DNA of 15,675 nt from Larix sibirica. Its lineage: Eukaryota > Streptophyta > Pinopsida > Pinales > Pinaceae. The stretch spans positions 43,042-58,716 of the forward strand of contig NWUY0300005972.1 of assembly GCA_004151065.3 (NCBI GenBank), in the 5' to 3' direction. Positions 1 to 7,699 of the stretch are shown here, in pieces. Within the stretch, counting starts at the first letter, position 1. Each line of letters opens with the position of its first letter. Position numbers and translations under genes: made by a program. The notes under the pieces are model-generated. The model had not been told where the DNA came from and did not search any database. It saw nothing but the letters and a program-made list of their open reading frames with translations.

Positions 1-420
1 ATGATCTATGATAAATCATTTGTTACATGATTAGCTTATTGTTGATTTAATTTTCACAATATATATCTCTTGTTTATGTGCCTACATCTATATGCTCAAT
101 ATATAATTCCAATTGCCAACATATTTTCTATCTCCTTATGGATAGTTTCTTTATATTTATGGGCTAATTTATATAGTTTTTTCTTGACTAGCTTCACATT
201 CAATATCATTTCAATTTTCATTTCCCCTATTTATTCAACCAATCCCTTTAAATATTTATAATCATGGGCAAAAACATCCTGCTATTATTTCAAAAGTTTG
301 AATATTTTTGACATTTTCTTATCCAACCAAAAGTTTCTTATTTTAGCCATTTTTGGTTGATGAATGTTAGGGATGTTGACTTTAGAAATTTTTAGATATG
401 CATCAATCCATTTTGGTGGC
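1..420 (-). pseudogene. Ty3/gypsy-like reverse transcriptase, N-terminal relic, cut by window edge
   Basis: The minus strand from about 420 down gives a readable frame: a lead-in with QPKMAKIRNFWL, then KLLK, two stops, and QDVFAHDYKYLKGLVE. After one more stop follow KIEMILNVKLVKKKLYK and HKYKETIHKEIENMLAIGII. This matches the conserved start of plant Ty3/gypsy RT: a DVFAW-type motif followed by L-KG, then a -P-A-P---+-YR-like stretch, then a helix ending in L---G-I-P. The tryptophan of the DVFAW motif is H here, and later residues toward the window edge are unreadable. At least four in-frame stops make it non-functional. The catalytic palm motifs would lie left of position 1. Confidence 0.7.
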
Positions 421-546
421 TTCTCCTCATGTTGTTTCTTTCACCCTAGTTGATTACATTTTATGATGATGAAAAACCAATATTTTATGTTTGTTTGTTT
501 GCTTACTCTATATGTTTAGTTACCTTCTCTTACTCTATATGTTTAG

Positions 547-896
547 TTACCTTAGAAATGTTTTTATCTTGTTTTGTGACTTCAAGATGATCCCTTCTCC
601 AATCAAAAGATTTTCCTCGGAAATTTCATTTTCCATATGAATTGTGCTTGCTATTTGATTACCTAGATATTGGCATGATATTTGATTGTAAGTCAAGGTC
701 AACCATATGTTTACCTTGGTCTCACTATAAAATATTGAATTTCTTGGGTTGCATCTTGCAGTTTGACCTCTAACAATACAAACAAAATTTCCTTTATGAA
801 ACTTTTCTTTAGGGTATGGAAATTCCATGTGTCTCCCTCGACTTCTTCAATTTTGTACCATTTGTGAGGGAAATATTCTAATGTGTTTGAGATCAA
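547..896 (-). pseudogene. Retroelement spacer ORF relic between protease and RT
   Basis: Two overlapping minus-strand open stretches lie here. The longer (828 to 547, 93 codons) begins MEFPYPKEKFHKGNFVCIV and includes STIHMENEISEENLLIGEG. The other (896 to 711, in a different frame) includes HKWYKIEEVEGDTWNFHTL. They lie in the element's orientation, between the protease and RT relics, so the likeliest reading is part of the pol polyprotein linker. A frame change near 830 probably separates pieces of one original frame. I do not recognise a named domain. The MENEISEEN-type acidic tail just before the RT lead-in would suit a polyprotein linker. Confidence 0.45.
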
Positions 897-1163
897 ATGT
901 GGACATACTCTCTCATCTCCATAACCAGCTCGTCTCCATTATTCTCACATTGGTCAATGTGTGCTTTGAGTCTTACCTTGGTTTGCAATTTATGATATTC
1001 AAAATGAGTGTTAAATTTTTCCATCCAAACCTATTAATGAAATATGTGAATGTCGTTGTCCAAGTATGAAGGTAAGGGGCATGAATTGTGTAGCTTGTCT
1101 TGTGAACGATTGGACCAAAAACTACAGTTGACCTTGGTCTTCGATTGATTTCAACACCTCTTC

Positions 1164-1365
1164 AACATGCATGATATGGGATTATTTTTCTTTGTATCAC
1201 ACCGAATTATTTAGGTTTGCTTCTTCTTTAATAGGTATCAAAATTGGAATATGTCGAATTCCATTTTCATAAATTGTAGGTATTGGTTTGATTGAAATGT
1301 ATGATCTAAAACTATCTTTGGGTATAACTTCAATCGTCCAATAGTCTCTAGCCTTATATTCATAA
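1164..1365 (-). pseudogene. Open stretch downstream of protease relic (pol linker)
   Basis: A minus-strand frame is open for about 66 codons, from YEYKARDYWTIEVIPKDS through KPIPTIYENGIRHIPILIP to a stop at 1164. It sits immediately after the protease relic in element order and has ordinary protein-like composition, with mixed charged residues and proline pairs. I read it as the continuation of the Ty3/gypsy-like polyprotein. No domain is recognised. It could be chance, but an open run of this length in such AT-rich DNA, in the expected strand and place, favours a coding relic. Confidence 0.4.
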
Positions 1366-1469
1366 TTTTCCATTCATAGGGTTCAATGTTGGAATTTTGG
1401 ATGATAGATAATACATACCCTAAATGCAGTTCTCACCTTGTGTTTGGTTTTACGTTGTCTTCTCTACCT

Positions 1470-1935
1470 TACATTATTTGATTGTGATCTCTTTGTCTTC
1501 ATTGCATAGCTTTGGCCAAGGTTTTCCTTCCTTGGGGTCCAAAGGTATAATGATTTGACATTCATTTGCTTTGAGCTTAATTTTGTCTTTTTCTAAGGAC
1601 ATTGTAGCCTTCCTTCTTCGACCACATGTTCGACCAACACAACAAACCATGAATAAAGTTTATTTACTTCAAAGTTGACCAAAGTTGAAATATCATGATA
1701 TTTGTTTCTTCTCATTCACGATCCAATGTGTTTGATGAAACTTTGATTTGCTAACTTCATAAAGTTACATAAACTAATAAGGCTAAGTCAACCCATTTTT
1801 ATCCAAGTTTCTTTTATAAGAATATTTGCTTGTGAGCTGAAGTCAACTACCACATGAGGAACATAAAAGCTTTCAATTTCTAGGTCAAATTGTGGATCAT
1901 AATAATCATAAGAATTTATACTTATGTCAACCAGT
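1470..1935 (-). pseudogene. Retropepsin-like aspartic protease relic of the Ty3/gypsy-like element
   Basis: The minus strand gives an acidic lead-in (YDYYDPQFDLEIESFYV) and then VVVDFSSQANILIKETWIKM. After one stop comes NFMKLANQSFIKHIGS, then KYHDISTLVNFEVNKLYSW. After a frameshift the line ends with KATMSLEKDKIKLKANE and QIIIPLDPKEGKPW. Plant Ty3/gypsy proteases have hydrophobic-D-[ST/G]-G-[SA]---N, then a leucine/methionine stretch of the R-A-Q/NQ--I-P-G type, then a beta-strand pair. The DFSS segment (codons at 1833-1844) aligns with the active-site D-S/G-G-S, with the glycine lost. The motif order and the NQ-I-GI-like stretch support a retropepsin. It encodes no working enzyme: the active-site glycine is missing, and there are stops and a frameshift near 1620. 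Confidence 0.65.
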
Positions 1936-2119
1936 GCTATTTGGAAACATTGATCCTTTTATTCTATCAATTAACAACTTCCTCTTAGTTGTGACTCTTG
2001 TTTGCACCCATCTTGAGCTGTTGTTCATCTTTTTAATATGTAAATATGGCAGGGAGCACTATCGTGAGATCTTTATTTTTTATGATCAAGTTGTTCTCTC
2101 CTTCCTCTAGTGTAATGTT

Positions 2120-2290
2120 GATTAGATTACTATATCTTTGTGATATGTGCAACAAAATTTTAACAAGATTTTATTAGTAACTTTCCCTTCATCATTTAGT
2201 TGACTCCATGATAAAATTATCCCAGATCCTGAGTGCAAGCAATGTTGTAAAATTTCATTACTATTGAGATTTCATGATGTTGACTTTGAT
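2120..2290 (-). pseudogene. Open stretch in gag-protease linker
   Basis: The minus strand reads HHEISIVMKFYNIACTQDLG then IILSWSQLNDEGKVTNKILL with no stop for about 50 codons. It lies between the gag-like and protease relics and in their orientation, so I treat it as part of the same decayed polyprotein. No domain is identified. The neighbouring 2300-2860 interval holds only short, frame-shifted peptide pieces, for example an acidic DAEEEVATMVLDLEENM run at about 2390-2435, and cannot be called further. Confidence 0.35.
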
Positions 2291-2885
2291 ACTCCATATT
2301 GTAGATCCCTACTCATCGACTTGAATGTTTTCAATGTATTTGGAAATCGTAGGGATCGAAATCATGCCTCCACCAACTACATATTTTCTTCTAGATCTAG
2401 AACCATTGTGGCTACTTCCTCTTCTGCATCCAATCATTCTCCAACCCTTGAGTTGGGTAGGGTCAATACCACACCAACTCTTTTCTCCATTGGATTTTCT
2501 TTTCTTTTAGTTCGATGGAGTTCTTCAACATCATGAAATTTGGCTTTCTTCTTTGTATTTTATCTCTTTTAATTTATGTTGGTCGACCTTAGGTTTATAA
2601 TTTTTCATTTTATTTAGAATTATATTCCTTGTTTTGTATTCGAACACATAGTCGCGTTATCGCAAGTTTGACTTCCATGTTCTTCCAGTATTTGGCATGC
2701 TCTCACTCATTCTTGGTTTGCTTCTTCAATGGGAAACTGACTAGAATTTTTTCCTTCTTCCTTTAGGCATCTCACAACCAACTATCCTCCATATCCAACC
2801 TCGACTTACTCTAGGTCGATGATAGAGATAAAAGTAATCCTGTTCATTTGTGTAAGAAGTATTCCTAGTCTTCGTGTTTCTTTTT

Positions 2886-3418
2886 CTAGTTGGTACAAAT
2901 AGGTGTTTCCAAAGGAAGTCTTGGTTTGACTATATGTCCAAATCCTTTATTTATGTAACTGTGTGGATGTGTACACAAAAAATTTCCGTGCATTTCATCA
3001 TAGAAAATCCTCTTTATGTCATCCAGGGAAGCCCTTTCTTCTATTACTTGCTCCTCATAGAAATCTTCAACAATTTGTTCTACCCACTTGTGTAAATTCG
3101 TGCAACCTCCATTAATTAATTTCAATGAAAACTTATGATTCATTTTGCTTAGTCCTGTGCAATTTTGTCGAAAATTGTCTTAATTTTGGTTGGTAAAGAC
3201 TCTAAATATATTTCATGAGTTTCAGTGAAAAAATACACTCCCACTTGTGCAATCGACAACCTATTTCTTCTAGCATAGTTCTTTAGATAATTATCCAACA
3301 TACTTTACCACCACTCATGAATTTCTTCTTCACTCAACATCTATATCTACATGCAACTATTCTTAGGTCCCAGATCGTGTACTATTGACAACGAAACAAA
3401 TGTTGCAATATCAGGGAT
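2886..3418 (-). pseudogene. Gag-like acidic N-terminal region of the Ty3/gypsy-like element
   Basis: From 3418 one minus-strand frame reads IPDIATFVSLSIVHDLGPKN. After two stops come MLSEEEIHEWW, a stop, SMLDNYLKNYARRNRLSIAQ, and FFTETHEIYLESLPTKIKTI up to a stop near 3150. A frame change then leads into an 85-codon ORF (3143-2886) containing HKWVEQIVEDFYEEQVIEER and ASLDDIKRIFYDEMHGNFLC. Helix-forming, charged, tryptophan-containing sequence upstream of a protease relic fits gag by position. I see no zinc knuckle (CX2CX4HX4C), and no specific gag family is recognised. Position and strand carry most of the argument. Confidence 0.45.
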
Positions 3419-3911
3419 CATACAAGGTAATTGTAAATAGTGCAATCACATCAAATACATCAAATACCATATAAGCATGCAAATATAGGAGGATAAAGAG
3501 TAAATAGGAACCCAACAATAAGTTGTATTTATTAACATGTAGTAATTGATTACCATCAAATCATAACTTATTATACATTTATATTCTTGAGGAAATTTTA
3601 AGTGTCATAACTACCTTGGCCGATCAACCGATTCGACCACTAGTGGACTACTTCACATTTTTCGATCACCAGTCGACTAGTCTCCTCCAACAATATGTTT
3701 CTTGACATTGAGTGAATATATTATAAATTTTTAGATCAACTAGGCTAATCTATGAAACGACTAGCCCAATTTTTGTATTGACCATGATATCTAAACCAAC
3801 TTCAAGTTGGATTGTTATAGCTAAATCAACCTTTCATCGACTCATTGATTATGAATTCACTGATAGCATGGATAACTTTGTTCTTGATGAATTGTTGTAG
3901 GGACACCTCTT
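3419..3911. other. Junction between two divergent retroelement relics, no gene seen
   Basis: This interval separates the start of the minus-strand element from the first readable codon of the plus-strand copia relic. No LTR, primer-binding site or open frame could be supported on either strand. Around 3620-3770 there are several loosely repeated GATCA and CGACTAG-type words, including the palindrome CACTAGTG at about 3639-3646. These could be the edge of an unidentified repeat. The break that removed the copia 5' half must lie here or at its right edge. Confidence 0.5.
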
Positions 3912-5553
3912 GTTAGGAATATTTGTTGTCCTAAATGAGTAACAAAGAGCATTGTAGGTGATGCAGTTGATTCAAGGAAGACTTGATGATATAAGCAAGT
4001 TAATGTTGCACTCATGGTACATGCATTGGAGACATGTGATCCTAAGCACATGATAGACCTAAATGATAAATTCTGATCACTGAAGAATATAATTCCTCAT
4101 TGATGAATAAGACATGGAACTTCATTCCTTGTTCACAAGGAAATAATGCAATGAGATGCAAATGGGTCTATAAGACCCAGTTCATTAAATTGGATGTTAT
4201 TGTTGAGAGACAAAAGCTTACCTTATTAGTAAAGAGAATCTCTCCATAGATAGGTGCATACTACATTGAGACTTGTGTTCATGTAGCCTAAGTGAATTGT
4301 GTTCACATTTTTCTTCCTCTTGTCACATTTTTTTGGTTGAGAGGTGCATCAAAGGGATGTGAAAGAGTGCCTTACTACATGTGGATCTAACTAAAGAGAC
4401 CTATTTGGAACAATTCCCTAGTTTTATACAAGATAAGGATCTTGCATGCAAATTGAAGAGTTACTCTTTGTATGGCTTGAAACATACATAACGACATGGT
4501 AAGATAAGATTGGTAGCTCCTTTCATCAACTTGGTTTCAAGCACTATGAAGCTAATAATAGTGTTTGTGAATTGCATGCAAATAATGTAGTTCTCTTAAT
4601 TGTGCTTTATGTGGAAATAATGGTGACTTAGTTTTTGATCTAAAGTTGAAGTTGAAATATACATTTGAAATGACAGACTTAAATATGTTGTATTTATTTA
4701 TTTCCATCCAAGTGATGCATTGGGATGATGGTATTTTCATTTCTCAACCAAAGTATTCTTTGTATCTCTTGAAGAGACTTAAAATGGAACAATATAAGCC
4801 TTGTTATATTATTTTTAGTGGATATTTGATTTCAGTAAGGAATGTGTTATGTGATTCACTTAAATTATATGTTATAGTGTATAATCAACTTGTTGATAGT
4901 GTTATTAATTTGACTCATACTATACTTGATACACCATTTATTATTAGTTTGGTCTCCAGGTTCACATAGGATCCAAAGGAAAGTCCTTTGAAATATGCAA
5001 ATAATTTTTTTGGTATATCGAAGTACATCTCAACATGGCATTAAGTATTGCAATGGAAATTAAAATCAATGGGTTGGATCAATAAATTTTGATTAGGATA
5101 GTGATTTCCATGATCAGAGGTCTATTTTTGGATATGTTTTTCATCTTAGATTTAGTTTGATTGTGATCATGTAAACACTAGTGGTTGTTTCCCTATTGAC
5201 AATTGAACTTGAATACTAAGGAGAAATGACCATTTTGGCACTGAGACAGTGTGGATTCACAACCTGATGGGATAAATTATATTTTCCTATATGGATTTCC
5301 CTATAGTATTTTGTGACAATCAAAGTGATATATACATGGATCATAATCCTGCTACACACATCAATATGAAGCATGTTGAGCTTCATGCACATTACCTCAT
5401 GGAATTAGTGCAAGATAATGTGGTAACTCTTGTTTATTGCTAACAAATAATCATATTAATGATGCCTTTAATAAGTCATTAACAGAGGTGAAGTTTGTTA
5501 AACTTCAATGTATGCTTGGGCTTCTAGAAACTCTAAATAAGAGGGGACGATGA
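3912..5553 (+). pseudogene. Ty1/copia pol relic: reverse transcriptase and RNase H
   Basis: Pieces appear in family order across several frames. The pre-RT linker is at 3912-4075 (VNVALMVHALETCDPKHM). The RT N-terminus follows (YNSSLMNKTWNFIPCSQGNN, CKWVYKTQF, YYIETCVHVA). HQRDVK with the first catalytic aspartate is at 4356-4358, followed by a frameshift into SALLHVDLTKETYLEQ and SLYGLKH. The YVDD box is broken at 4608-4622, reading YVEI, apparently through a small deletion. A clear RT C-terminus follows (4646-4969: FEMTDLNMLYLF, DGIFISQPKYSLYLLKRLKM, SVINLTHT). The stop after SRFT leads into DPKESPLKYA. RNase H pieces are DSDFHDQRSIFGYVFHL (about 5097-5147), FCDNQSDIYMDHNPATHINM (about 5310-5370), HVELHAHYLMELVQDNVVTL, and AFNKSLTEVKFVKLQCMLGL, ending at 5553. 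It is clearly dead but unmistakably copia. Confidence 0.93.
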
Positions 5554-5586
5554 CAAAATGTCACCCCTTGATACCAAGTTCTGTGT

Positions 5587-5594
5587 AAGGGAGA
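5587..5594 (+). promoter_or_regulatory. Polypurine tract of the copia element
   Basis: The purine run AAGGGAGA lies directly against the LTR's TGTTAG start and 33 bp after the pol stop. This is where plus-strand DNA synthesis would be primed in an LTR retrotransposon. Its exact abutment supports the LTR boundary call. Confidence 0.75.
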
Positions 5595-6129
5595 TGTTAG
5601 AATTTGTGATTAAATCCAGTTCTTGGATGTCAATGAATGGATCCATTGAGTAGTCAACCAACCCACTAAGAGGTTTCCATTGATCAAAGAAAACTAACTA
5701 AACTAGTCTTCACCAAGTCCACTTTAATCCACTAGGCACAAAATTGTCTAACCTCTTTGGGGCCTTGGATGATCAATATTCACTAAATCAACCTTAGTTT
5801 TAAATGAGTTTGGTTACCTGTCAAGTATAAATATATGATCACTTGGATTAATCTATACAATACAAACAATTGTTGTGATGGTACGCATTGTGCATTTGTT
5901 TTCTACTTAAAAAATTAATTGTTGTTTTCAAAAGTCTAAATCTTGAAAATATATTTAAGAAGATCAGTTGTTCATTGTTCTAGAGACTTAATTGCGAGGG
6001 ATGTGTATTTTAGAACTTGGGATATGTGTCAAGTTTGTCCATAACTCTAATGAATTAGAGCCTTCCGAATAAGTCCATAAATTCTAGCTTAAAATGGATC
6101 TATACTTGTAGGCCTGGCAATTAATAACA
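5595..6129 (+). repeat. 3' LTR of the Ty1/copia element (535 bp)
   Basis: The LTR begins TGTTAG right after the polypurine tract and ends TTAATAACA. The termini form a 5-bp inverted repeat (TGTTA/TAACA) with the canonical TG...CA. The length is typical of plant copia LTRs. A TATA element lies at 5826-5835. The bases just outside the end are AGGGG, a candidate for one half of the 5-bp target duplication. Its partner cannot be checked because the 5' LTR is missing. No second copy of the LTR was seen in the window. Confidence 0.8.
5826..5835 (+). promoter_or_regulatory. Putative TATA box of the copia LTR
   Basis: TATAAATATA lies about 230 bp into the LTR, at the U3/R position expected for copia elements. 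Transcription would start roughly 30 bp downstream. This placement is inferred from family layout only. Confidence 0.5.
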
Positions 6130-6235
6130 AGGGGGTATGTTATTTCGTGACTTGGTAGGTCGTGACCTTAAAATAAAATTTATTATTATTATTAATTTAT
6201 TTTGAAATCCTTGTAAAAATGATGTCTATTCACAA

Positions 6236-6430
6236 TATTTACACCTTTATAAACTAAAATTATGAGGTAAGGTATTTACAGCTTTCTAAACTACAATCTA
6301 TTAGCAATGAAAAATTGAAATAATATTTTTCATCCCCACTTTAGAAGTTATAGGCTTTAATCTAGAGAGGGAGGGGCAAGCTATTTACACCTTAGTAAAC
6401 TAAAATCTCAACAATGCAAAATTGAAAATT
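6236..6430 (+). repeat. Three diverged copies of a short direct repeat
   Basis: Three copies of a motif of the form ATTTACA-CTTT-TAAACTA-AAT start near 6237, 6273 and 6382. The last two continue into a shared segment of the form AGCAATGAAAAATTGAAA / ACAATGCAAAATTGAAAA. The spacing is irregular, about 36 and 109 bp. It looks like an old local duplication just outside the copia LTR. Confidence 0.5.
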
Positions 6431-6497
6431 TCCTTCAAAATAAATATAGATTTGAAAAATGAGATACTTATGGTCACTGCATTCCTTACATACATCA

Positions 6498-6538
6498 AGT
6501 CTTGCCTTCTTGCTTGGTCCAAAGAAACAAGCCTTTAA
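6498..6538 (+). repeat. 41-bp direct repeat, copy 1, abutting the assembly gap
   Basis: This 41-nt segment, which begins AGTCTTGCCTTCTTGCTTGG, recurs at 9403-9443 with a single mismatch (A to G at 6522). On the minus strand both copies can encode LKACF(F/S)GPSKKARL. Copy 1 ends exactly where the N gap begins, so the duplication may be real or may be an assembly artefact. Confidence 0.85.
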
Positions 6539-6540
6539 NN
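6539..6540. other. Assembly gap (NN)
   Basis: Two N characters break the sequence. Sequence on the two sides may not be contiguous in the genome, so features spanning this point should not be joined without checking. Confidence 0.98.
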
Positions 6541-6736
6541 TTGGGCCACAAGCAAGTATGATCTAGAATTTCCCTGAAAACGTGAGTGATTTCGCTGCTC
6601 CCACAAGTATCAAAATTCAGGACAACACTCGATTTCTGAGCATGAAAGTTGATGCTTAGCGGGCCATGGTCTGCCTAATTGATCGCCAAGTCTTCTTGAC
6701 CCATGACAGTTAGATCCCACAAAGATAGCGGTAACT
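6541..6736 (-). pseudogene. Unidentified conserved-looking ORF fragment ending at the gap
   Basis: The minus strand, 5'->3' from about 6736, reads LPLSLWDLTVMGQEDLAIN, one stop, then ADHGPLSINFHAQKSSVVLN and FDTCGSSEITHVFREILDH, ending CLWP at the gap. The run is about 65 codons with a single stop. Its base composition (more G+C, balanced codons) differs from the AT-rich surroundings. A possible splice acceptor (GTATGTCAG) precedes the first codon. I do not recognise the family. It may be an exon of a host pseudogene or part of an uncharacterised transposon. The gap cuts its 3' side, beyond which the 41-bp repeat (LKACFFGPSKKARL in one frame) lies on the same strand. Confidence 0.45.
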
Positions 6737-6744
6737 GACATACA

Positions 6745-6813
6745 CACTACAAAACCACCACCATATTAGTCCGAGGGTAACATTCAGTCCGATACCACAC
6801 TACAAAACCACCA
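6745..6813 (+). repeat. Two direct copies of a CACTACAAAACCACCA motif
   Basis: The identical 16-nt word occurs at 6745-6760 and 6798-6813, 53 bp apart, and GTCCGAGGGTAAC lies between the copies. The CACTACAAAA start and CCGAGGG word recall the ends of plant CACTA (En/Spm-like) transposons, but no inverted partner end was found, so the assignment is only suggestive. Confidence 0.4.
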
Positions 6814-7104
6814 AAACCACCAAGTTATTCAGTAAAATGGTTTAGATTATTGATTGCAATGGTTTTTTTTCACCGGAAAAACTACATTCCTGCCATTTAG
6901 AAGTCAGAAGATGTCTCAACTGAATTCAATCCAGGTGAATGGAATGAAATTCATCTATCCCAACCAGTGTCCTTGACAGTGGTTTTTTTATATGAGAATA
7001 GATCCATGTCAACAAAATAAAAAATACAAATTATCATCCCGTAGATAATTTATTTGGAAAATTTCAATGTTGAAAATTTTTAACTTCAAAATTTTTTTTT
7101 ATGA

Positions 7105-7268
7105 GAAATGTGGTTCACAGTATTGATACCATAATATTTCAATGGAATAATACTTCCTATTAACATAATGTTATATTAGTTGCATAGAAATGTGGTTCAC
7201 TGTATTGATGCCTTAATATTTCAATGGAATGATGTTTCCTATTAACATGATGTTATATTAGTTGCATT
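7105..7268 (+). repeat. 82-bp tandem duplication (two copies)
   Basis: Copy 1 spans 7105-7186 and copy 2 spans 7187-7268, head to tail, with no length change. They differ at about 8 of 82 positions. Both start GAAATGTGGTTCAC and end near TTATATTAGTTGCAT. No coding frame is evident. Confidence 0.9.
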
Positions 7269-7380
7269 ATGAATATACTTGTGTATATACAAGTGAGGCA
7301 TTTCTAATCATTAATGTTCAAAGAGCATTTCATTATTATAGATGGATGTTTTTAACATTATGAATGAATGCATTTCTAGG

Positions 7381-7484
7381 GATAAAAACAATTGATGTTT
7401 AAAGAAAGATTTTTTTATCGTTTTTATGAATAAAAACAATGGATGTAAAACCTTTTCATGTTTAAAAGAAATATTTTTTTATCA
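7381..7484 (+). repeat. Imperfect direct repeat around ATAAAAACAAT
   Basis: A unit running from ATAAAAACAATTGATGTTTAA to a T-run plus ATC (about 7382-7420) recurs at about 7430-7484 with a 15-bp insertion. Both copies carry a seven-T tract. It appears to be a small, decayed tandem duplication. Confidence 0.5.
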
Positions 7485-7699
7485 AGATGGAGTTATGCTA
7501 GTTTTAGCTTATGCTTGTTAAGTATCCTACACATCTCATTCATCTTGAGTTGTAAAATGCATCTTTGTGGACAATAATGATTATTTCATTTTATTTTACT
7601 AGTGTTGCACATGACATGTCTCTTTTACTTCGGCTTTAAGAGCACATTACTACTATCAATGCAATTATATTCAATGTACATGGATCACAAACTATAACA

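Larger units (their letters stand above)
1..3418 (-). mobile_element. Degenerate Ty3/gypsy-like LTR retrotransposon, internal region (5' part)
   Basis: On the minus strand this region reads in the order gag-like, linker, aspartic protease, spacer, then the start of reverse transcriptase. That is the gag-pro-RT order of LTR retrotransposons. Each block is a stretch of good peptide broken by stops and frame changes, so nothing intact is encoded. The plus strand is T-rich here, as expected when an A-rich retroelement sense strand lies on the minus strand. The element leaves the window at position 1, so the rest of RT, RNase H, integrase and one LTR would lie to the left. No LTR or primer-binding site was found upstream of the gag-like part (above 3418). 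The Ty3/gypsy assignment rests mainly on the RT N-terminus and the protease-RT order. Confidence 0.72.
3912..6129 (+). mobile_element. 5'-truncated Ty1/copia retrotransposon (pol 3' half plus 3' LTR)
   Basis: The relic comprises a decayed copia pol from the pre-RT linker to the RNase H C-terminus (3912-5553), a 33-bp spacer ending in a polypurine tract (5587-5594), and a 3' LTR (5595-6129). The 5' LTR, primer-binding site, gag, protease and integrase are absent, so the element lost its 5' half by deletion or later rearrangement. Domain order integrase-RT-RNase H is the copia hallmark. Integrase itself is missing, but the RT and RNase H motifs are copia-type. Many stops and frameshifts show an old insertion. 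Confidence 0.88.

Noticed and set aside
827-2536. Plus-strand open frames at 827-1069, 1892-2110 and 2264-2536
   Set aside because: They lie antisense to the Ty3/gypsy-like relic, have low-information hydrophobic peptide and match no family. They are shadows of the minus-strand element.
3531-3537. ATTAACA word as a possible end of the missing copia 5' LTR
   Set aside because: Only seven bases agree with the 3' LTR terminus, and the sequence before it does not match the LTR.
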